Shown piece by piece: positions 45,057 through 54,567 of a stretch of DNA of 64,000 nucleotides. Within the stretch, counting starts at the first letter, position 1. Each line of letters begins with the position of its first letter. The notes beneath the pieces are model-generated. The model searched no databases, was not told where the DNA came from, and saw nothing but the letters and a program-made list of their open reading frames with translations. The translations under genes were made by a program, and so were the position numbers. The DNA lies in contig NZ_CP095072.1 of the NCBI RefSeq assembly GCF_022919115.1, forward strand, positions 3,224,001 through 3,288,000, written 5' to 3'. The DNA comes from Gracilibacillus caseinilyticus. GTDB lineage: Bacteria; Bacillota; Bacilli; Bacillales; Amphibacillaceae.

Positions 45057-46601
45057 ATGTATTTAAAAAACCAATTTGTTCGTCATCGATTAGTATTACA
45101 TTTATTAGAGCATGAAGGATATGAAACGATTACTAAATCCTCTAATCGGGACGAAATTTTGTTATGGCGTAAAATGGATCGGACGACAAACATCGTTAGA
45201 ATTGCATTAAAACAGTTTGATTGGGCTCGAGAGCTTGATCATTCTATCGAACAAATAGAGAGAAACTTTAGCAAAAACGTGCAGTTGCCATTGTTCCAGA
45301 AAGAAATCAATTTTCATCATGTTTGCATAGCAGATTATGTACCAGTAGATAGTTGGCAGCGACAAAAAGCTCCAAACATGAAAGCAATTGACCATACATA
45401 TGTTTATATCTGGACGCCAGATCAAGATGAACAATTTGCCCGCTTTTTTAATAACGCAGGTATTGAGCAACCTTTAAGCTTTTCCATTCCGGAACAGCTT
45501 ATGGAATTAGAGCAGCATACAAACTATTTAAAACAAAAAATTGATCAGATCGACTATCAAGCAAAAAAAGAAGTAGCTGACGTATTTAACAAGGCTAAAC
45601 CAATTCTGTCCTACGTACTGATCGCAATTAATATTGCTGTTTTTGTACTGGTTGAGTTGATGGGAGGCTCCACTGATCCCGAAACATTAATAAAATTCGG
45701 CGCCAAATATAACCCGGCTATGATGGACGGTGAATGGTGGCGTATCTTATCGTCAATGTTTTTACATATTGGTGTTTTGCATATTGGTCTTAACATGATG
45801 GCCCTCTACTTTGTAGGAACCTTGGTGGAACGGATTTTTGGCAATTATCGTTTTCTTATCATCTATTTTTTAGCGGGTATCAGTGGAGGAATAGCTAGTT
45901 TCGCCTTTAATGCAAATGTGGCAGCAGGAGCTTCAGGTGCTTTGTTTGGTCTATTTGGAGCACTGTTATTATTTGGGTTAAAGAATCCTAAGATTTTCTT
46001 TAAAACTATTGGAATGAATGTTATTTTTCTAGTCATATTGAATATCATTTTTGGACTTTCTATTCAACAAGTAGACAATGGTGCTCACTTAGGCGGATTA
46101 ATCGGTGGCTTCCTCGCAGCTGGAGTGGTTCAGCTGCCAAGCATGAAAAAGAACTGGAAGCAAAGTTTGTTTTTTTGCGCGTATTTGGTATACAGTGTTG
46201 GTTTATTGTTTTATGGTATCCAAAATGATCAGGTTCAATATAATGAAACAGTGCAGTTGCAGCATATTCAGCAATTAATAGAAGAAGAACGATATCAGCA
46301 AGTAACAGAGTCTGCGTCAAAATCTTTACCATATGCGGAGTATTATCAAGCAGAACTTTTGTTTTATCGATCTTTTGCCAATATCCAACTAGCGGAATAT
46401 GATCAAGCGGAACAGGATTTAGAAGTAGCCGTTGATAAGAAGCCGGATTTCAAAGAAGCACTTTATAATTTGGCATTGATATACCAACAGGAAGAAAAGA
46501 TGGAGGAAGCTCTGAAAATCTCCGAAAAACTAATAGAACTTGATCAAGATAATACGACTTATCAGACGTTATATCAGGAATTAACAAAAACGACGAATTA
46601 A
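45057..46601 (+). CDS. gluP: Rhomboid intramembrane protease GluP with TPR repeats
   Basis: 514 residues from ATG 45057 (GGGTGGG nine bases upstream; GTG 45051 is closer and less likely). A soluble N-terminal domain (~1-180) is followed by a seven-helix rhomboid core with catalytic Ser293 in GASGALFG and His344 in GAHLGGLIGG. C-terminal TPR motifs (~405-514) include ALYNLALIYQQEEKMEEALK. It cleaves membrane proteins within the bilayer; B. subtilis GluP (YqgP) affects division and Mg transporter quality control. Stop is within the terminator shared with the next gene. Confidence 0.95.
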   Translation: MYLKNQFVRHRLVLHLLEHEGYETITKSSNRDEILLWRKMDRTTNIVRIALKQFDWARELDHSIEQIERNFSKNVQLPLFQKEINFHHVCIADYVPVDSWQRQKAPNMKAIDHTYVYIWTPDQDEQFARFFNNAGIEQPLSFSIPEQLMELEQHTNYLKQKIDQIDYQAKKEVADVFNKAKPILSYVLIAINIAVFVLVELMGGSTDPETLIKFGAKYNPAMMDGEWWRILSSMFLHIGVLHIGLNMMALYFVGTLVERIFGNYRFLIIYFLAGISGGIASFAFNANVAAGASGALFGLFGALLLFGLKNPKIFFKTIGMNVIFLVILNIIFGLSIQQVDNGAHLGGLIGGFLAAGVVQLPSMKKNWKQSLFFCAYLVYSVGLLFYGIQNDQVQYNETVQLQHIQQLIEEERYQQVTESASKSLPYAEYYQAELLFYRSFANIQLAEYDQAEQDLEVAVDKKPDFKEALYNLALIYQQEEKMEEALKISEKLIELDQDNTTYQTLYQELTKTTN

Positions 46602-46627
46602 TGCCTTACTCGTCGTTTTTATTTTTA
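46587..46627. terminator. Bidirectional terminator between gluP and the 46606 gene
   Basis: AAAAACGACGA and TCGTCGTTTTT form an 11-bp stem. The hairpin contains the stop codons of both convergent genes. Confidence 0.9.
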
Positions 46628-47493
46628 TCTGTAATGGATAATTTTTGATACAGTTGTTCAAGTTGGTAATTTTCATTTTCAAATAATACGATTAAGTGAT
46701 CATGATTTTTATCGATTAATATAATTGGCATCGTCTGGTTTTTTGTATTGGATTGATTGGAAATAGGTAAGATGTAATTTCTATACAACCCTTCCCATAA
46801 TTGTCCCATGATACGATCCGTTTGTTCCTGAGTCAAGCCCTCCATAGGTGTATTCTCAAATTTACTGATTGAGGTTAAAGGATAAGCGGTGTAATGATTT
46901 ATATCCAAATTTGACTCATTAATCCATTGTTTCCAGGCGAATTGTAATTGTTGAGTTGTGGTATGATCAATGGTTTCTTTCCACTCCTCTTGCATCGATG
47001 AATTCGGTTCTCGAAAAGATTCTAATGCAGTATAAGGTGAGTCAATTACATAAAGCTGATCCACAGTCATTCGTTGAATGCTTTTAATTTCATCATTGGG
47101 ATAATGAATTTCACCATGATGAAAGCTGATTGCCTGGAAATGACTACTGTCACTTTCTTCAAAAAGTACTTCTAATGCAATATCCTTTTCATTTTCCTTC
47201 CACAGTCCTTTCATTCCCTTTAACTGCCCGTCCATATAAAGTAATGATACATCCTGTCTTAAATAGATTTCGTTATCCAAAGTGCTGCTAGCTGTCCACT
47301 TTATTCGATATTGATCATTACCGGTTTCATCTAAGAGTTGTAAATTAGTCTTGGCATCAACAAATGACGTATCCGTATCCAGTGGGAAATATTTAATCGT
47401 CTCTTCCGCAGAGTGTTTAGATAACAGTAACAACAACATACTTAGCATCATTAATATACATATAATAATATGTAATTTTCTTGATTTAATCAT
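46606..47493 (-). CDS. Secreted or membrane-anchored hypothetical protein
   Basis: 295 residues. A hydrophobic N-terminus (~8-25, IIICILMMLSMLLLLL) without lipobox acts as signal or anchor. The rest is hydrophilic, with beta-rich periodicity, and I recognise no domain. Features: LDETGNDQYRIKWTASSTLD and a late IIILIDKNHDHLIVLFENE-like stretch. It is divergent from the SpoVAF-like gene (107 bases apart), so a spore or germination link is possible but unproven. AGGG-rich ribosome site present. Confidence 0.7.
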   Translation of the reverse strand: MIKSRKLHIIICILMMLSMLLLLLSKHSAEETIKYFPLDTDTSFVDAKTNLQLLDETGNDQYRIKWTASSTLDNEIYLRQDVSLLYMDGQLKGMKGLWKENEKDIALEVLFEESDSSHFQAISFHHGEIHYPNDEIKSIQRMTVDQLYVIDSPYTALESFREPNSSMQEEWKETIDHTTTQQLQFAWKQWINESNLDINHYTAYPLTSISKFENTPMEGLTQEQTDRIMGQLWEGLYRNYILPISNQSNTKNQTMPIILIDKNHDHLIVLFENENYQLEQLYQKLSITDKNKNDE

Positions 47494-47600
47494 GAGTCAT
47501 CCCTCTTTTGGTTAAATTCAACTTGTCCACCTTTCTTCCTGCATGAAACGATTGAAATGGAACAGACTATCCATTAATGGGATGATGAAGGAGGAATCGC

Positions 47601-49055
47601 ATGGAACAAGAGAAACGTTTGTATCATAATTATGAGAAGAATGTCCAATATATACATGATTATTTGGCAGTAGATAAAAGCTTTGACCTTATACATTTAG
47701 ATGTCAAGTATGCTGGAAAGAAAATGGCATTGTTTTTTATTGATGGTTTAATAAAAGATGAAATGCTTCATTATTTGATGCGTTTTCTCGCTGAGTTAGA
47801 AGAAGGTGATCTTGAACCAGAAACACTGCAAAAATTAATCAAGCGCTATATTCCCTATGTAGAGATTGATGTAGAAAAAGATATAAATAATGCAGCTGAT
47901 TTTGTATTGGCAGGTCCTACAGCTTTAGTAGTAGAAGGACTTGATCATGTGATAATGATCGACGCAAGAACGTATCCTGTCAGAGGACCGGAAGAACCAG
48001 ATTTGGAAAGAGTGGTGAGAGGCTCTCGTGATGGATTTGTGGAAACCATTATTTTTAATACGGCGTTAACAAGACGAAAGGTCAGAGACAGGTCACTGAG
48101 AATGGAATACATGTCCATTGGTCGCAGGTCAAAAACCGATATCTGTATTTGTTATTTGGAAGATATTGCAGATCCGAGGAGAGTAGAGACACTCAAAAAT
48201 CACTTAGATAGTATTGATACCGATGGATTACCGATGGCAGAAAAGACGATTGAGGAATATTTGAGTGGAAAAACATGGAATCCTTATCCGACCATCCGTT
48301 ATACCGAAAGACCCGATACTGCCTCTGAACATCTGTATGAAGGACACATCTTAGTGATTATCGATGGTTCACCAAGTGTCATGATTACACCAGCGACATT
48401 CTGGCATCACTTACAGCATGCAGAAGAGTATCGACAAAAACCATTTATCGGCGTCTATCTACGTATGGTTCGTTTTCTAGCGGTATTTGTGTCCTTATTT
48501 CTGCTGCCGTTTTATTTCCTATTGTCAACGGAGCCAGAATTATTGCCAGATGCAATAGCGTTCATTGGACCAAAAGAAGTTGGCTTAATTCCATTAATCG
48601 TTCAATTCCTGTTGGCTGAAGTTGGAATTGATGTATTGAGGATGGCAGCTATTCATACGCCATCGTCCCTGGCAACCGCTCTTGGACTTGTATCAGCTAT
48701 TATCATCGGGCAAATTGCCGTGGAAGTAGGCTGGTTTTCTAATGAAGTAGTGTTGTATTTGGCAGCAGTTGTGATGGGTACTTTTGCCACACCAAGCTAT
48801 GAATTAAGCCTGGCAAATCGAGTTACGCGGATTATACTGTTACTTGCTACAGCTATATTTGGTGTAAAAGGGTTTATTATATCCATAACAGTCTACATTT
48901 TGTATTTAACCAATTTAAAGACTTTTTACATCGGCTATTTTTGGCCATTCATGCCATTTGAACCGAAAGCTTTATTAAATGTTATCGTGCGACAGCCTAT
49001 TCCATACGATCATCAGCGTCCATCTTTCTTAAACCCGAAAGATCCAGATAGATAA
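47601..49055 (+). CDS. spoVAF: SpoVAF/GerA-family spore germination protein
   Basis: 484 residues. A cytoplasmic N-terminal GerA domain (~1-285) carries VEGLDHVIMIDARTYPVRGP and MEYMSIGRRSKTDICICYLED. Four to five membrane segments follow (~290-450) with FATPSYELSLANRVTRI. The PFEPKALLNVIVRQPIPY tail and the overall pattern are closer to SpoVAF than to GerAA-type receptors. SpoVAF is usually in the spoVA operon; here it is alone between gluP and yqgQ. It probably acts in the inner spore membrane during germination. The SD is GAAGGAGG. Confidence 0.88.
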   Translation: MEQEKRLYHNYEKNVQYIHDYLAVDKSFDLIHLDVKYAGKKMALFFIDGLIKDEMLHYLMRFLAELEEGDLEPETLQKLIKRYIPYVEIDVEKDINNAADFVLAGPTALVVEGLDHVIMIDARTYPVRGPEEPDLERVVRGSRDGFVETIIFNTALTRRKVRDRSLRMEYMSIGRRSKTDICICYLEDIADPRRVETLKNHLDSIDTDGLPMAEKTIEEYLSGKTWNPYPTIRYTERPDTASEHLYEGHILVIIDGSPSVMITPATFWHHLQHAEEYRQKPFIGVYLRMVRFLAVFVSLFLLPFYFLLSTEPELLPDAIAFIGPKEVGLIPLIVQFLLAEVGIDVLRMAAIHTPSSLATALGLVSAIIIGQIAVEVGWFSNEVVLYLAAVVMGTFATPSYELSLANRVTRIILLLATAIFGVKGFIISITVYILYLTNLKTFYIGYFWPFMPFEPKALLNVIVRQPIPYDHQRPSFLNPKDPDR

Positions 49056-49114
49056 AAATAGTTTTTTATTTCCTTTTAGTATTCACTTTGATATAATGTT
49101 TTAGGTGATATCGA

Positions 49115-49306
49115 ATGCAGAGTGTTTATGATATACGAAAACTATTATTGAAATTTGGAACGATCATCTATTTAGGTGATCGTTTAGCTGATTTAGAAAT
49201 GATGGAAACAGAATTAGATGAACTTTTCCAAGTGAATATCATCACAAAAGAAGAATATTTAGAAGCTAAGCTGATACTCAGAAAAGAGAGAGAAAAAACT
49301 AAATAA
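49115..49306 (+). CDS. yqgQ: DUF910 protein YqgQ
   Basis: 63 residues, helical. The family pattern is MQSVYDIRKLLLKFGTIIYL, then GDRLADLEMMETELDELF. It precedes glcK by 14 bases, exactly as in B. subtilis. The protein may bind single-stranded nucleic acid, judged from structures of the family, but its role is unknown. Confidence 0.9.
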   Translation: MQSVYDIRKLLLKFGTIIYLGDRLADLEMMETELDELFQVNIITKEEYLEAKLILRKEREKTK

Positions 49307-49320
49307 AAGGGTGGAATACA

Positions 49321-50280
49321 ATGGAGAAAGATTTGATGATTGGAATTGATATTGGTGGAACAACTGTAAAGCATGCAATCATTACGAGTAATGGGGAAAT
49401 GGTTTCAAGTTGGGAAATTCCTACAAACCTGCAAAACGCAGGAATCAGTATTCCAACTGAAATTTGGGCTTCCATTGATTTAAAACTTAAAGAGTTAGAC
49501 ATTACTAAACAACAAATTTTAGGTATAGGAGTAGGTGCTCCAGGTTTCATTGAACCAGAAACGGGTATAGTTGCAATAGCAGTAAACATCGGTTGGAAGG
49601 ATTTTCGCCTGAAAGACTTACTGGAAGATCTGTCCGGATTACCTGTTTTAGTAGATAATGATGCAAATATTGCTGCATTGGGTGAAAATTGGCAAGGTTC
49701 TGGTGATCAAGTTGACAACATGCTGGCTGTTACACTAGGTACTGGTGTCGGCGGGGGCATAATTGCAAATGGTCACATTCTAAGTGGAGCAAATGGTACA
49801 GGTGCAGAGATTGGCCATATGATCGTAGAACCTGACGGAGCACCGTGTAATTGCGGCCGTAATGGCTGTCTCGAAACTGTAACATCTGCTACAGGAATCG
49901 TAAGACAAGCAGAAGAGCTGATGGATGAAGGGAAAGCTGTCAAGCTGCAACAACGAAAGGCTAGATTGTCCAGTATCACAACGAAAGAAATATTCGAATG
50001 TGCTAGTGAAGGGGATCCAGATTGTCAGGCATTACTGCAGTATGTCTTCGATGTACTTGGTTTTTCACTAGCGAATGTAGCTGCAACTGTGAATCCTGCT
50101 AAAATATTAATTGGTGGTGGTGTATCAAAAGCAGGAGATGCTTTGTTGAAACCTGTAAAAGCTGCATTTGAGAAATATGCACTTGCTAGAGCAAATGAGG
50201 CTTGCACATTCGGAATTGCAGAACTAGGAAATAATGCAGGCGTGTACGGTGGTGCATACCTTGTGTTACAAAACAATTAA
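49321..50280 (+). CDS. glcK: ROK-family glucokinase GlcK
   Basis: 319 residues. The phosphate-binding IGIDIGGTTVKHAI (~7-20) starts the fold; substrate loops are DNDANIAALGE (~117-127) and EIGHM. The ROK zinc motif CNCGRNGCLE is at about 176-185. It phosphorylates glucose to glucose-6-phosphate. It is co-transcribed with yqgQ. Confidence 0.95.
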   Translation: MEKDLMIGIDIGGTTVKHAIITSNGEMVSSWEIPTNLQNAGISIPTEIWASIDLKLKELDITKQQILGIGVGAPGFIEPETGIVAIAVNIGWKDFRLKDLLEDLSGLPVLVDNDANIAALGENWQGSGDQVDNMLAVTLGTGVGGGIIANGHILSGANGTGAEIGHMIVEPDGAPCNCGRNGCLETVTSATGIVRQAEELMDEGKAVKLQQRKARLSSITTKEIFECASEGDPDCQALLQYVFDVLGFSLANVAATVNPAKILIGGGVSKAGDALLKPVKAAFEKYALARANEACTFGIAELGNNAGVYGGAYLVLQNN

Positions 50281-50429
50281 AAAAATGCATCTGACGTGAA
50301 ATTCGTAAATTAATTGTAACTTTTTTTAAGATTTATGAAACTTTTATGTGATATCTTTCGTCTATAATAAATAGATATAGAAAAATAGAGATAGAGATTC
50401 AGGGTAATCATTTTGAGGAGGATATAGAA

Positions 50430-52325
50430 ATGAATATGAAAAAGCTGCACATGCCATTATATATAATCGCAGCCTTATTATTTGGTCTAAAAACGTATAT
50501 CATTTATCGATTTATATTCGATATAACACTTGAGAACACAATGCAGGAATTCATTTTAATAATCAACCCGTTTGTTACGGCGTTTTTTATTTTTGTTCTT
50601 AGTATATTTTTCAATGAGAGAAGACAATTAAAATACATTAAGTATGCTATGTTACTAGGGTCATTGATTCTGTTTTTCAATATTGTATTTTTCCGGAACT
50701 TCTCAGATTTTATAACAATTCCATTATTATTTCAGGGAAGCAATGCTGCTGACTTAGGAAGCAGTGTATTAGGTTTAATCGAAGGATGGGACATTGCCTT
50801 ATTCCTGGATGTCGCTATCGTATGGATATTAGCGAGAAAATATGGTACAACATTAACATCATCATTCTCTAAACGGTATAAGCGACTAGCGATTGTTTTG
50901 TCTTTACTAATGATGGCGGGTAATTTTACTTTAGCTGAAATTGAGCGTCCTCAGCTGTTTCAACGTACGTTTGACCGAGAATATTTAGTGAAGAACATTG
51001 GTATTTTTAACTACCATATTTATGATGCAATCTTGCATTCAAAGTCCAAAGCACAGCGTGTTTTTGCAGATGGAAATGAGTTAACGGAAATCTCTGATTA
51101 TATGAAAGAAGAAACAACTACTTCAGGTAGTGAAGAAATGGAAGGTATTGCAAAAGGTAAGAACGTTATTTTTGTCTCTTTGGAATCCTTGCAAAGTTTC
51201 GTGATTAACAACAAGATGAATGGCGAAGAAGTAACACCTTTCTTAAATGATTTAATTGGAGACAGTTATTATTTTGAAAACTTCTACCATCAGACAGAGC
51301 AAGGGAAAACGTCTGATTCAGAGTTTATTGTTGAAAATTCACTTTACCCATCACCAAGAGGGGCAGTTTATTTCACACATTCATCTAATGATTTTCATTC
51401 TTTACCAGAAATTATTGGTAACAATGGATACTATTCAACAGTATTTCATTCGAATAATAAAAGCTTTTGGAACCGAGATGTAATGTATGACAACCTTGGA
51501 TACGATCATTTTTATTCTGAAACAGCTTTTGAAGTAACAGAAGAAAATTCAGTGGGCTGGGGCCTAAAAGACAAACCTTTCTTTAAACAGTCGATGAAAT
51601 ATTTACAACAACTGAACCAAAAGGAACAACCTTTCTATGCTAAATTTATTACGTTAACAAACCACTATCCATTTGAACTAAGCGAAGAGGATGCTACTAT
51701 CGATCCATATGATTCTAACTCAAATACGTTGAATCATTACTTCCAGACAGTTCGTTATATGGATGAAGCAGTAGAAGAATTTTTCAATCATCTGAAGGAA
51801 ACAGGTGTATATGAAGATTCAATCATCATTTTAATGGGGGATCACTATGGTATTAGTGATTTTCATAAGAAAGCAATGAGTCAATATCTAGATAAGGAAT
51901 ATACAGATTTTCAGCACGTACAGTTACAACGAGTACCGTTTATTGTCCATATTCCAGGTGAAGAAGGCAAAACATTTTCGAAGGTTGCTGGTCAAATCGA
52001 TGTAAAACCAACTATTCTTAACCTATTAGGAATTGATGATAGTAATGACCTGTCATTCGGTACTGATTTATTCAGCGACGATCGTAAAGATTACGTAGCA
52101 TTACGTGATGGTAGCTTTATTACGGATGATTATGTCTATACCAAAGATCAATGCTATAACAAGGATACTGGTGAATTAATAGAAGGTAACATCGAATCCA
52201 GTGACGACGAAGAAGCCAGTGCGTGTGGACCATATATGGAACAAGTAAATAAGGAACTTAATTATTCAGACCAAATTGTGTTTGGGGATCTATTCCGCTT
52301 TTATGACTTTGGTGATGAAGAATAA
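50430..52325 (+). CDS. yqgS: Lipoteichoic acid synthase-type sulfatase-fold enzyme (YqgS)
   Basis: 631 residues. Five N-terminal membrane segments (~8-170) are followed by an extracellular sulfatase-fold domain. The nucleophile is Thr294 in EQGKTSDSEF; metal ligands are seen in FVSLESLQSF, SFWNRDVMYDNLGYDHF and MGDHYGISDF. It polymerises glycerolphosphate from phosphatidylglycerol onto glycolipid. B. subtilis has four paralogues (LtaS, YfnI, YvgJ, YqgS), and the position after glcK identifies this one as YqgS. The acidic C-terminus (after ~600) may be a lineage feature. A GAGGAGG site precedes it. Confidence 0.92.
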   Translation: MNMKKLHMPLYIIAALLFGLKTYIIYRFIFDITLENTMQEFILIINPFVTAFFIFVLSIFFNERRQLKYIKYAMLLGSLILFFNIVFFRNFSDFITIPLLFQGSNAADLGSSVLGLIEGWDIALFLDVAIVWILARKYGTTLTSSFSKRYKRLAIVLSLLMMAGNFTLAEIERPQLFQRTFDREYLVKNIGIFNYHIYDAILHSKSKAQRVFADGNELTEISDYMKEETTTSGSEEMEGIAKGKNVIFVSLESLQSFVINNKMNGEEVTPFLNDLIGDSYYFENFYHQTEQGKTSDSEFIVENSLYPSPRGAVYFTHSSNDFHSLPEIIGNNGYYSTVFHSNNKSFWNRDVMYDNLGYDHFYSETAFEVTEENSVGWGLKDKPFFKQSMKYLQQLNQKEQPFYAKFITLTNHYPFELSEEDATIDPYDSNSNTLNHYFQTVRYMDEAVEEFFNHLKETGVYEDSIIILMGDHYGISDFHKKAMSQYLDKEYTDFQHVQLQRVPFIVHIPGEEGKTFSKVAGQIDVKPTILNLLGIDDSNDLSFGTDLFSDDRKDYVALRDGSFITDDYVYTKDQCYNKDTGELIEGNIESSDDEEASACGPYMEQVNKELNYSDQIVFGDLFRFYDFGDEE

Positions 52326-52330
52326 ACAAT

Positions 52331-52364
52331 AAAAAAAGGATGAACATAGCGTTCATCCTTTTTT
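52331..52364 (+). terminator. Terminator of yqgS, target of an IS insertion
   Basis: AAAAAGGATGAAC and GTTCATCCTTTTT form a perfect stem with ATAGC loop and TTTTTTGT. The insertion sequence at 52367 entered directly after this U-tract. Confidence 0.92.
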
Positions 52365-52366
52365 GT

Positions 52367-53744
52367 GGCTCTATTATATATGTTGGGGTTTGAAAAAATT
52401 AAGCATAATAAAACACGCAAGCTCCTATATCCTTTACACTTGAATGGACTAGAAACAAACCAAAGGGATAGGAGATGCGTGTACATGCAGTTTAACATGA
52501 ATTTACCAGGATTAGAAAGTGTTATTGTTACTAAGATGGAGGAGTTGGAGGGGGACTTTTACTTACATATAAAGTTGCCTGTTAAGAAACACCGTTGTCC
52601 TGCTTGTGGGGAAAGAACAAGCCACGTCCATGACTATAGAATACAAAAGGTACAACACTTAAAGCTCTTTGAACGAACATCTTATCTGTTTTATAGGAAG
52701 CGAAGATACGTTTGTACTTGTGGAAAGAGGTTTCCTGAGAAAAACCAAGTTGTAGGGCGATATCAAAGACATTCAAAGGAATGGAATCAAGCCCTAGGGC
52801 TTCGTGTTATCCAGGGGAAAAACTTTAAAGATACTGCTGGTCAGTTCAGAACTTCTCAAACAACAGCTATTCGTCGATTTGATCAACTAGCAGCTACTAG
52901 TTTAAAAGAAGTGGACACGTTACCACCAGTAATAGCTATCGATGAATATAAAGGGGATACAACAGAAGGTAAATACCAAGTAATCATCGCAAATGGAGAA
53001 ACAGGTGTCCCGCTTGATATATTACCGAATCGCTCTGTACGTACGATTAAAAAGTACTTAGCCAAAAAAGGATCTCAAGTAAAGATGGTTGTCATGGATA
53101 TGAGCTATAGCTTTAAGTCAGCAGTTCAAAAGGCTTTGGGGAACCCCATCATCATTGCAGATCGCTTCCACTTTTGTCGGTATATTTATTGGGCTTTAGA
53201 ACGAGTGAGAAGACGTGTTCAAAAAGAATTCCATGATTACGACCGCAAAAAGTGCAAGCGTATGAAACACATTTTTTATAAACGATATGAAGAACTGAGT
53301 AGTAAGCAACACTGGTATTTAGACAGATATTTAGGCTTGTCGGAGGATTTACGACAGGCCTATGGTTTAAAGGAAGCATTCCGCTCCTGGTTTGAAGGAG
53401 CGAAAAAGGTTGGAACAAAAGATTTAGGTGAAGTAAAACAAGGACTGTATAACTATTACAAACAGGTAGAAAAAGCAGGACTAGATGAGTTCATCAAAGC
53501 CGCTGGTACACTCAAGAACTGGCAAGCAGAAGTTTTAAATAGTTTTTGCCTTTGACTACAACACTGGATTTGTGGAGGGCCTAAATAACCAAACAAAGGT
53601 TATTAAACGTAATGCATTTGGCTTTAAACGATACGATCGATTAAGGTTACGTGTATTACTGCATCATCAATTTAAAAACCTAGATTTTCAAGTTGGTTAA
53701 GGGATAGGAGCAAAGATTCCTACCCCAACATTTGACGCAGAACC
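52367..53744 (+). mobile_element. ISL3-family insertion sequence (1378 bp)
   Basis: It begins GGCTCTATTATATATGTTGG and ends with the inverse-related CCAACATTTGACGCAGAACC, so imperfect terminal inverted repeats of about 23 bp are present. It is flanked by the exact 8-bp direct repeat TTTTTTGT (52359-52366 and 53745-53752), the duplication length typical of ISL3 elements. It carries one transposase gene, frameshifted near its 3' end. The intact duplication and good termini indicate a fairly recent insertion. Confidence 0.93.
52485..53700 (+). pseudogene. ISL3-family transposase, frameshifted
   Basis: From ATG 52485 the frame gives an N-terminal zinc finger (CPAC at 38-41, then CTCG), a helix-turn-helix region and the ISL3 DDE core with first Asp in VIAIDEYKGD and second in IIADRFHF. 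At 53543-53547 a run of five T causes a shift and a stop at 53553-53555. In the +1 frame the family ending continues (DYNTGFVEGLNNQTKVIKRN, then LLHHQFKNL) to TAA 53698-53700. The likely third catalytic residue, the Glu in FVEGLNN, is in that lost part. One T too many explains the break. Confidence 0.88.
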
Positions 53745-53829
53745 TTTTTTGTATGCAAAGAAAGCACATAATCACAGTCATTAGGGAGAATTTCAGTAGT
53801 GCATCGCGCTCAAGCTTGAAAAGAATTCT

Positions 53830-54053
53830 TATAAAATGGATTATGTAAAATGGTACTGAATAACACTGTGGTAATTTTGATATGTGTACAGTGGTTAGTA
53901 AAGCTCCTGAAATTCGCTCCGCGTCCTGTGGGTGTGGGGCGCGAATTCAGCTAGGCTACTACTTGCAATGCTTCCCTGCTGCTCCTAGCTTCACAGCACA
54001 TGAATCATTTCAAAATTACCGCTAAGCAGTTAGTTGACATAATCCATATTATA
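53830..54053 (+). repeat. Intergenic fold-back repeat, copy G (medium-short)
   Basis: Left terminus TATAAAATGGATTATGTAAA, right terminus TTGACATAATCCATATTATA, an almost perfect inverted pair. Inside are CTCCGCGTCCTGTGGGTGTG and ATGAATCATTTCAAAATTAC, identical in part to copy A. Flanks 53753-53829 and 54054-54158 hold nothing else recognisable. Confidence 0.85.
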
Positions 54054-54158
54054 CGTAGCATTCTTTATATACACTAAAGTTAGTAAGGGGTTGGCGGATT
54101 TGGCAAGTAATATGTTGCTGATGCTCAGCCCGAATGATATGAAGTGATTTTTTAATAA

Positions 54159-54196
54159 AAAAGAACAAGCTAGACTATTGTCGAACTTGTTCTTTT
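54159..54196. terminator. Terminator of yqgW (minus strand), possibly bidirectional
   Basis: AAAAGAACAAG (54159-54169) pairs with CTTGTTCTTTT (54186-54196) with a 16-base loop, about 45 bases beyond the yqgW stop on the minus strand. Confidence 0.85.
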
Positions 54197-54240
54197 ATGT
54201 AGGTGCATTCATAAGAAAGTAAATTGCTTAAGAATGCGTT

Positions 54241-54420
54241 TTAATTTTGAAATAATGGATGAATCAATTCCCAATATAATGTTGCAATGGAAAAGAATCC
54301 AAATACCAGTGTGGCAAGACCCGCAAATGCGACACCGAACATATTTTGCTTTTTCAATTCACGAAAAACTGCTAAAGCACAAAGGATTGTAACTACTAAA
54401 ATAATAAATCCTAATTCCAT
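54241..54420 (-). CDS. yqgW: DUF2759 small membrane protein YqgW
   Basis: 59 residues, start ATG at 54420 with GGAGGGG upstream on this strand. Two hydrophobic helices (~4-19 and ~28-50) are separated by FRELKKQNMFG. The DUF2759 pattern and the place next to yqgX identify it as YqgW. Function unknown. It is short enough to be missed by length cut-offs, but ribosome site, family pattern and terminator agree. Confidence 0.82.
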   Translation of the reverse strand: MELGFIILVVTILCALAVFRELKKQNMFGVAFAGLATLVFGFFSIATLYWELIHPLFQN

Positions 54421-54567
54421 TTTTTCCCCTCCTTACATCCAGTCCATCATTTTCATTCTACAACTGTTAACGTTATAATATGTATTAATAGATAATTCAT
54501 ACTTATTTTAAAACATAAAATGGATTTTGTCTATTAAAAGATGGGTAAGAGAAAGGATGTAATCGTA

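Noticed and set aside
53541..53560. Programmed frameshift in the transposase
   Set aside because: The slip run is only five T, with no stimulatory structure or classic slippery heptamer visible, and ISL3 transposases are normally one frame. A mutation or read error is simpler.
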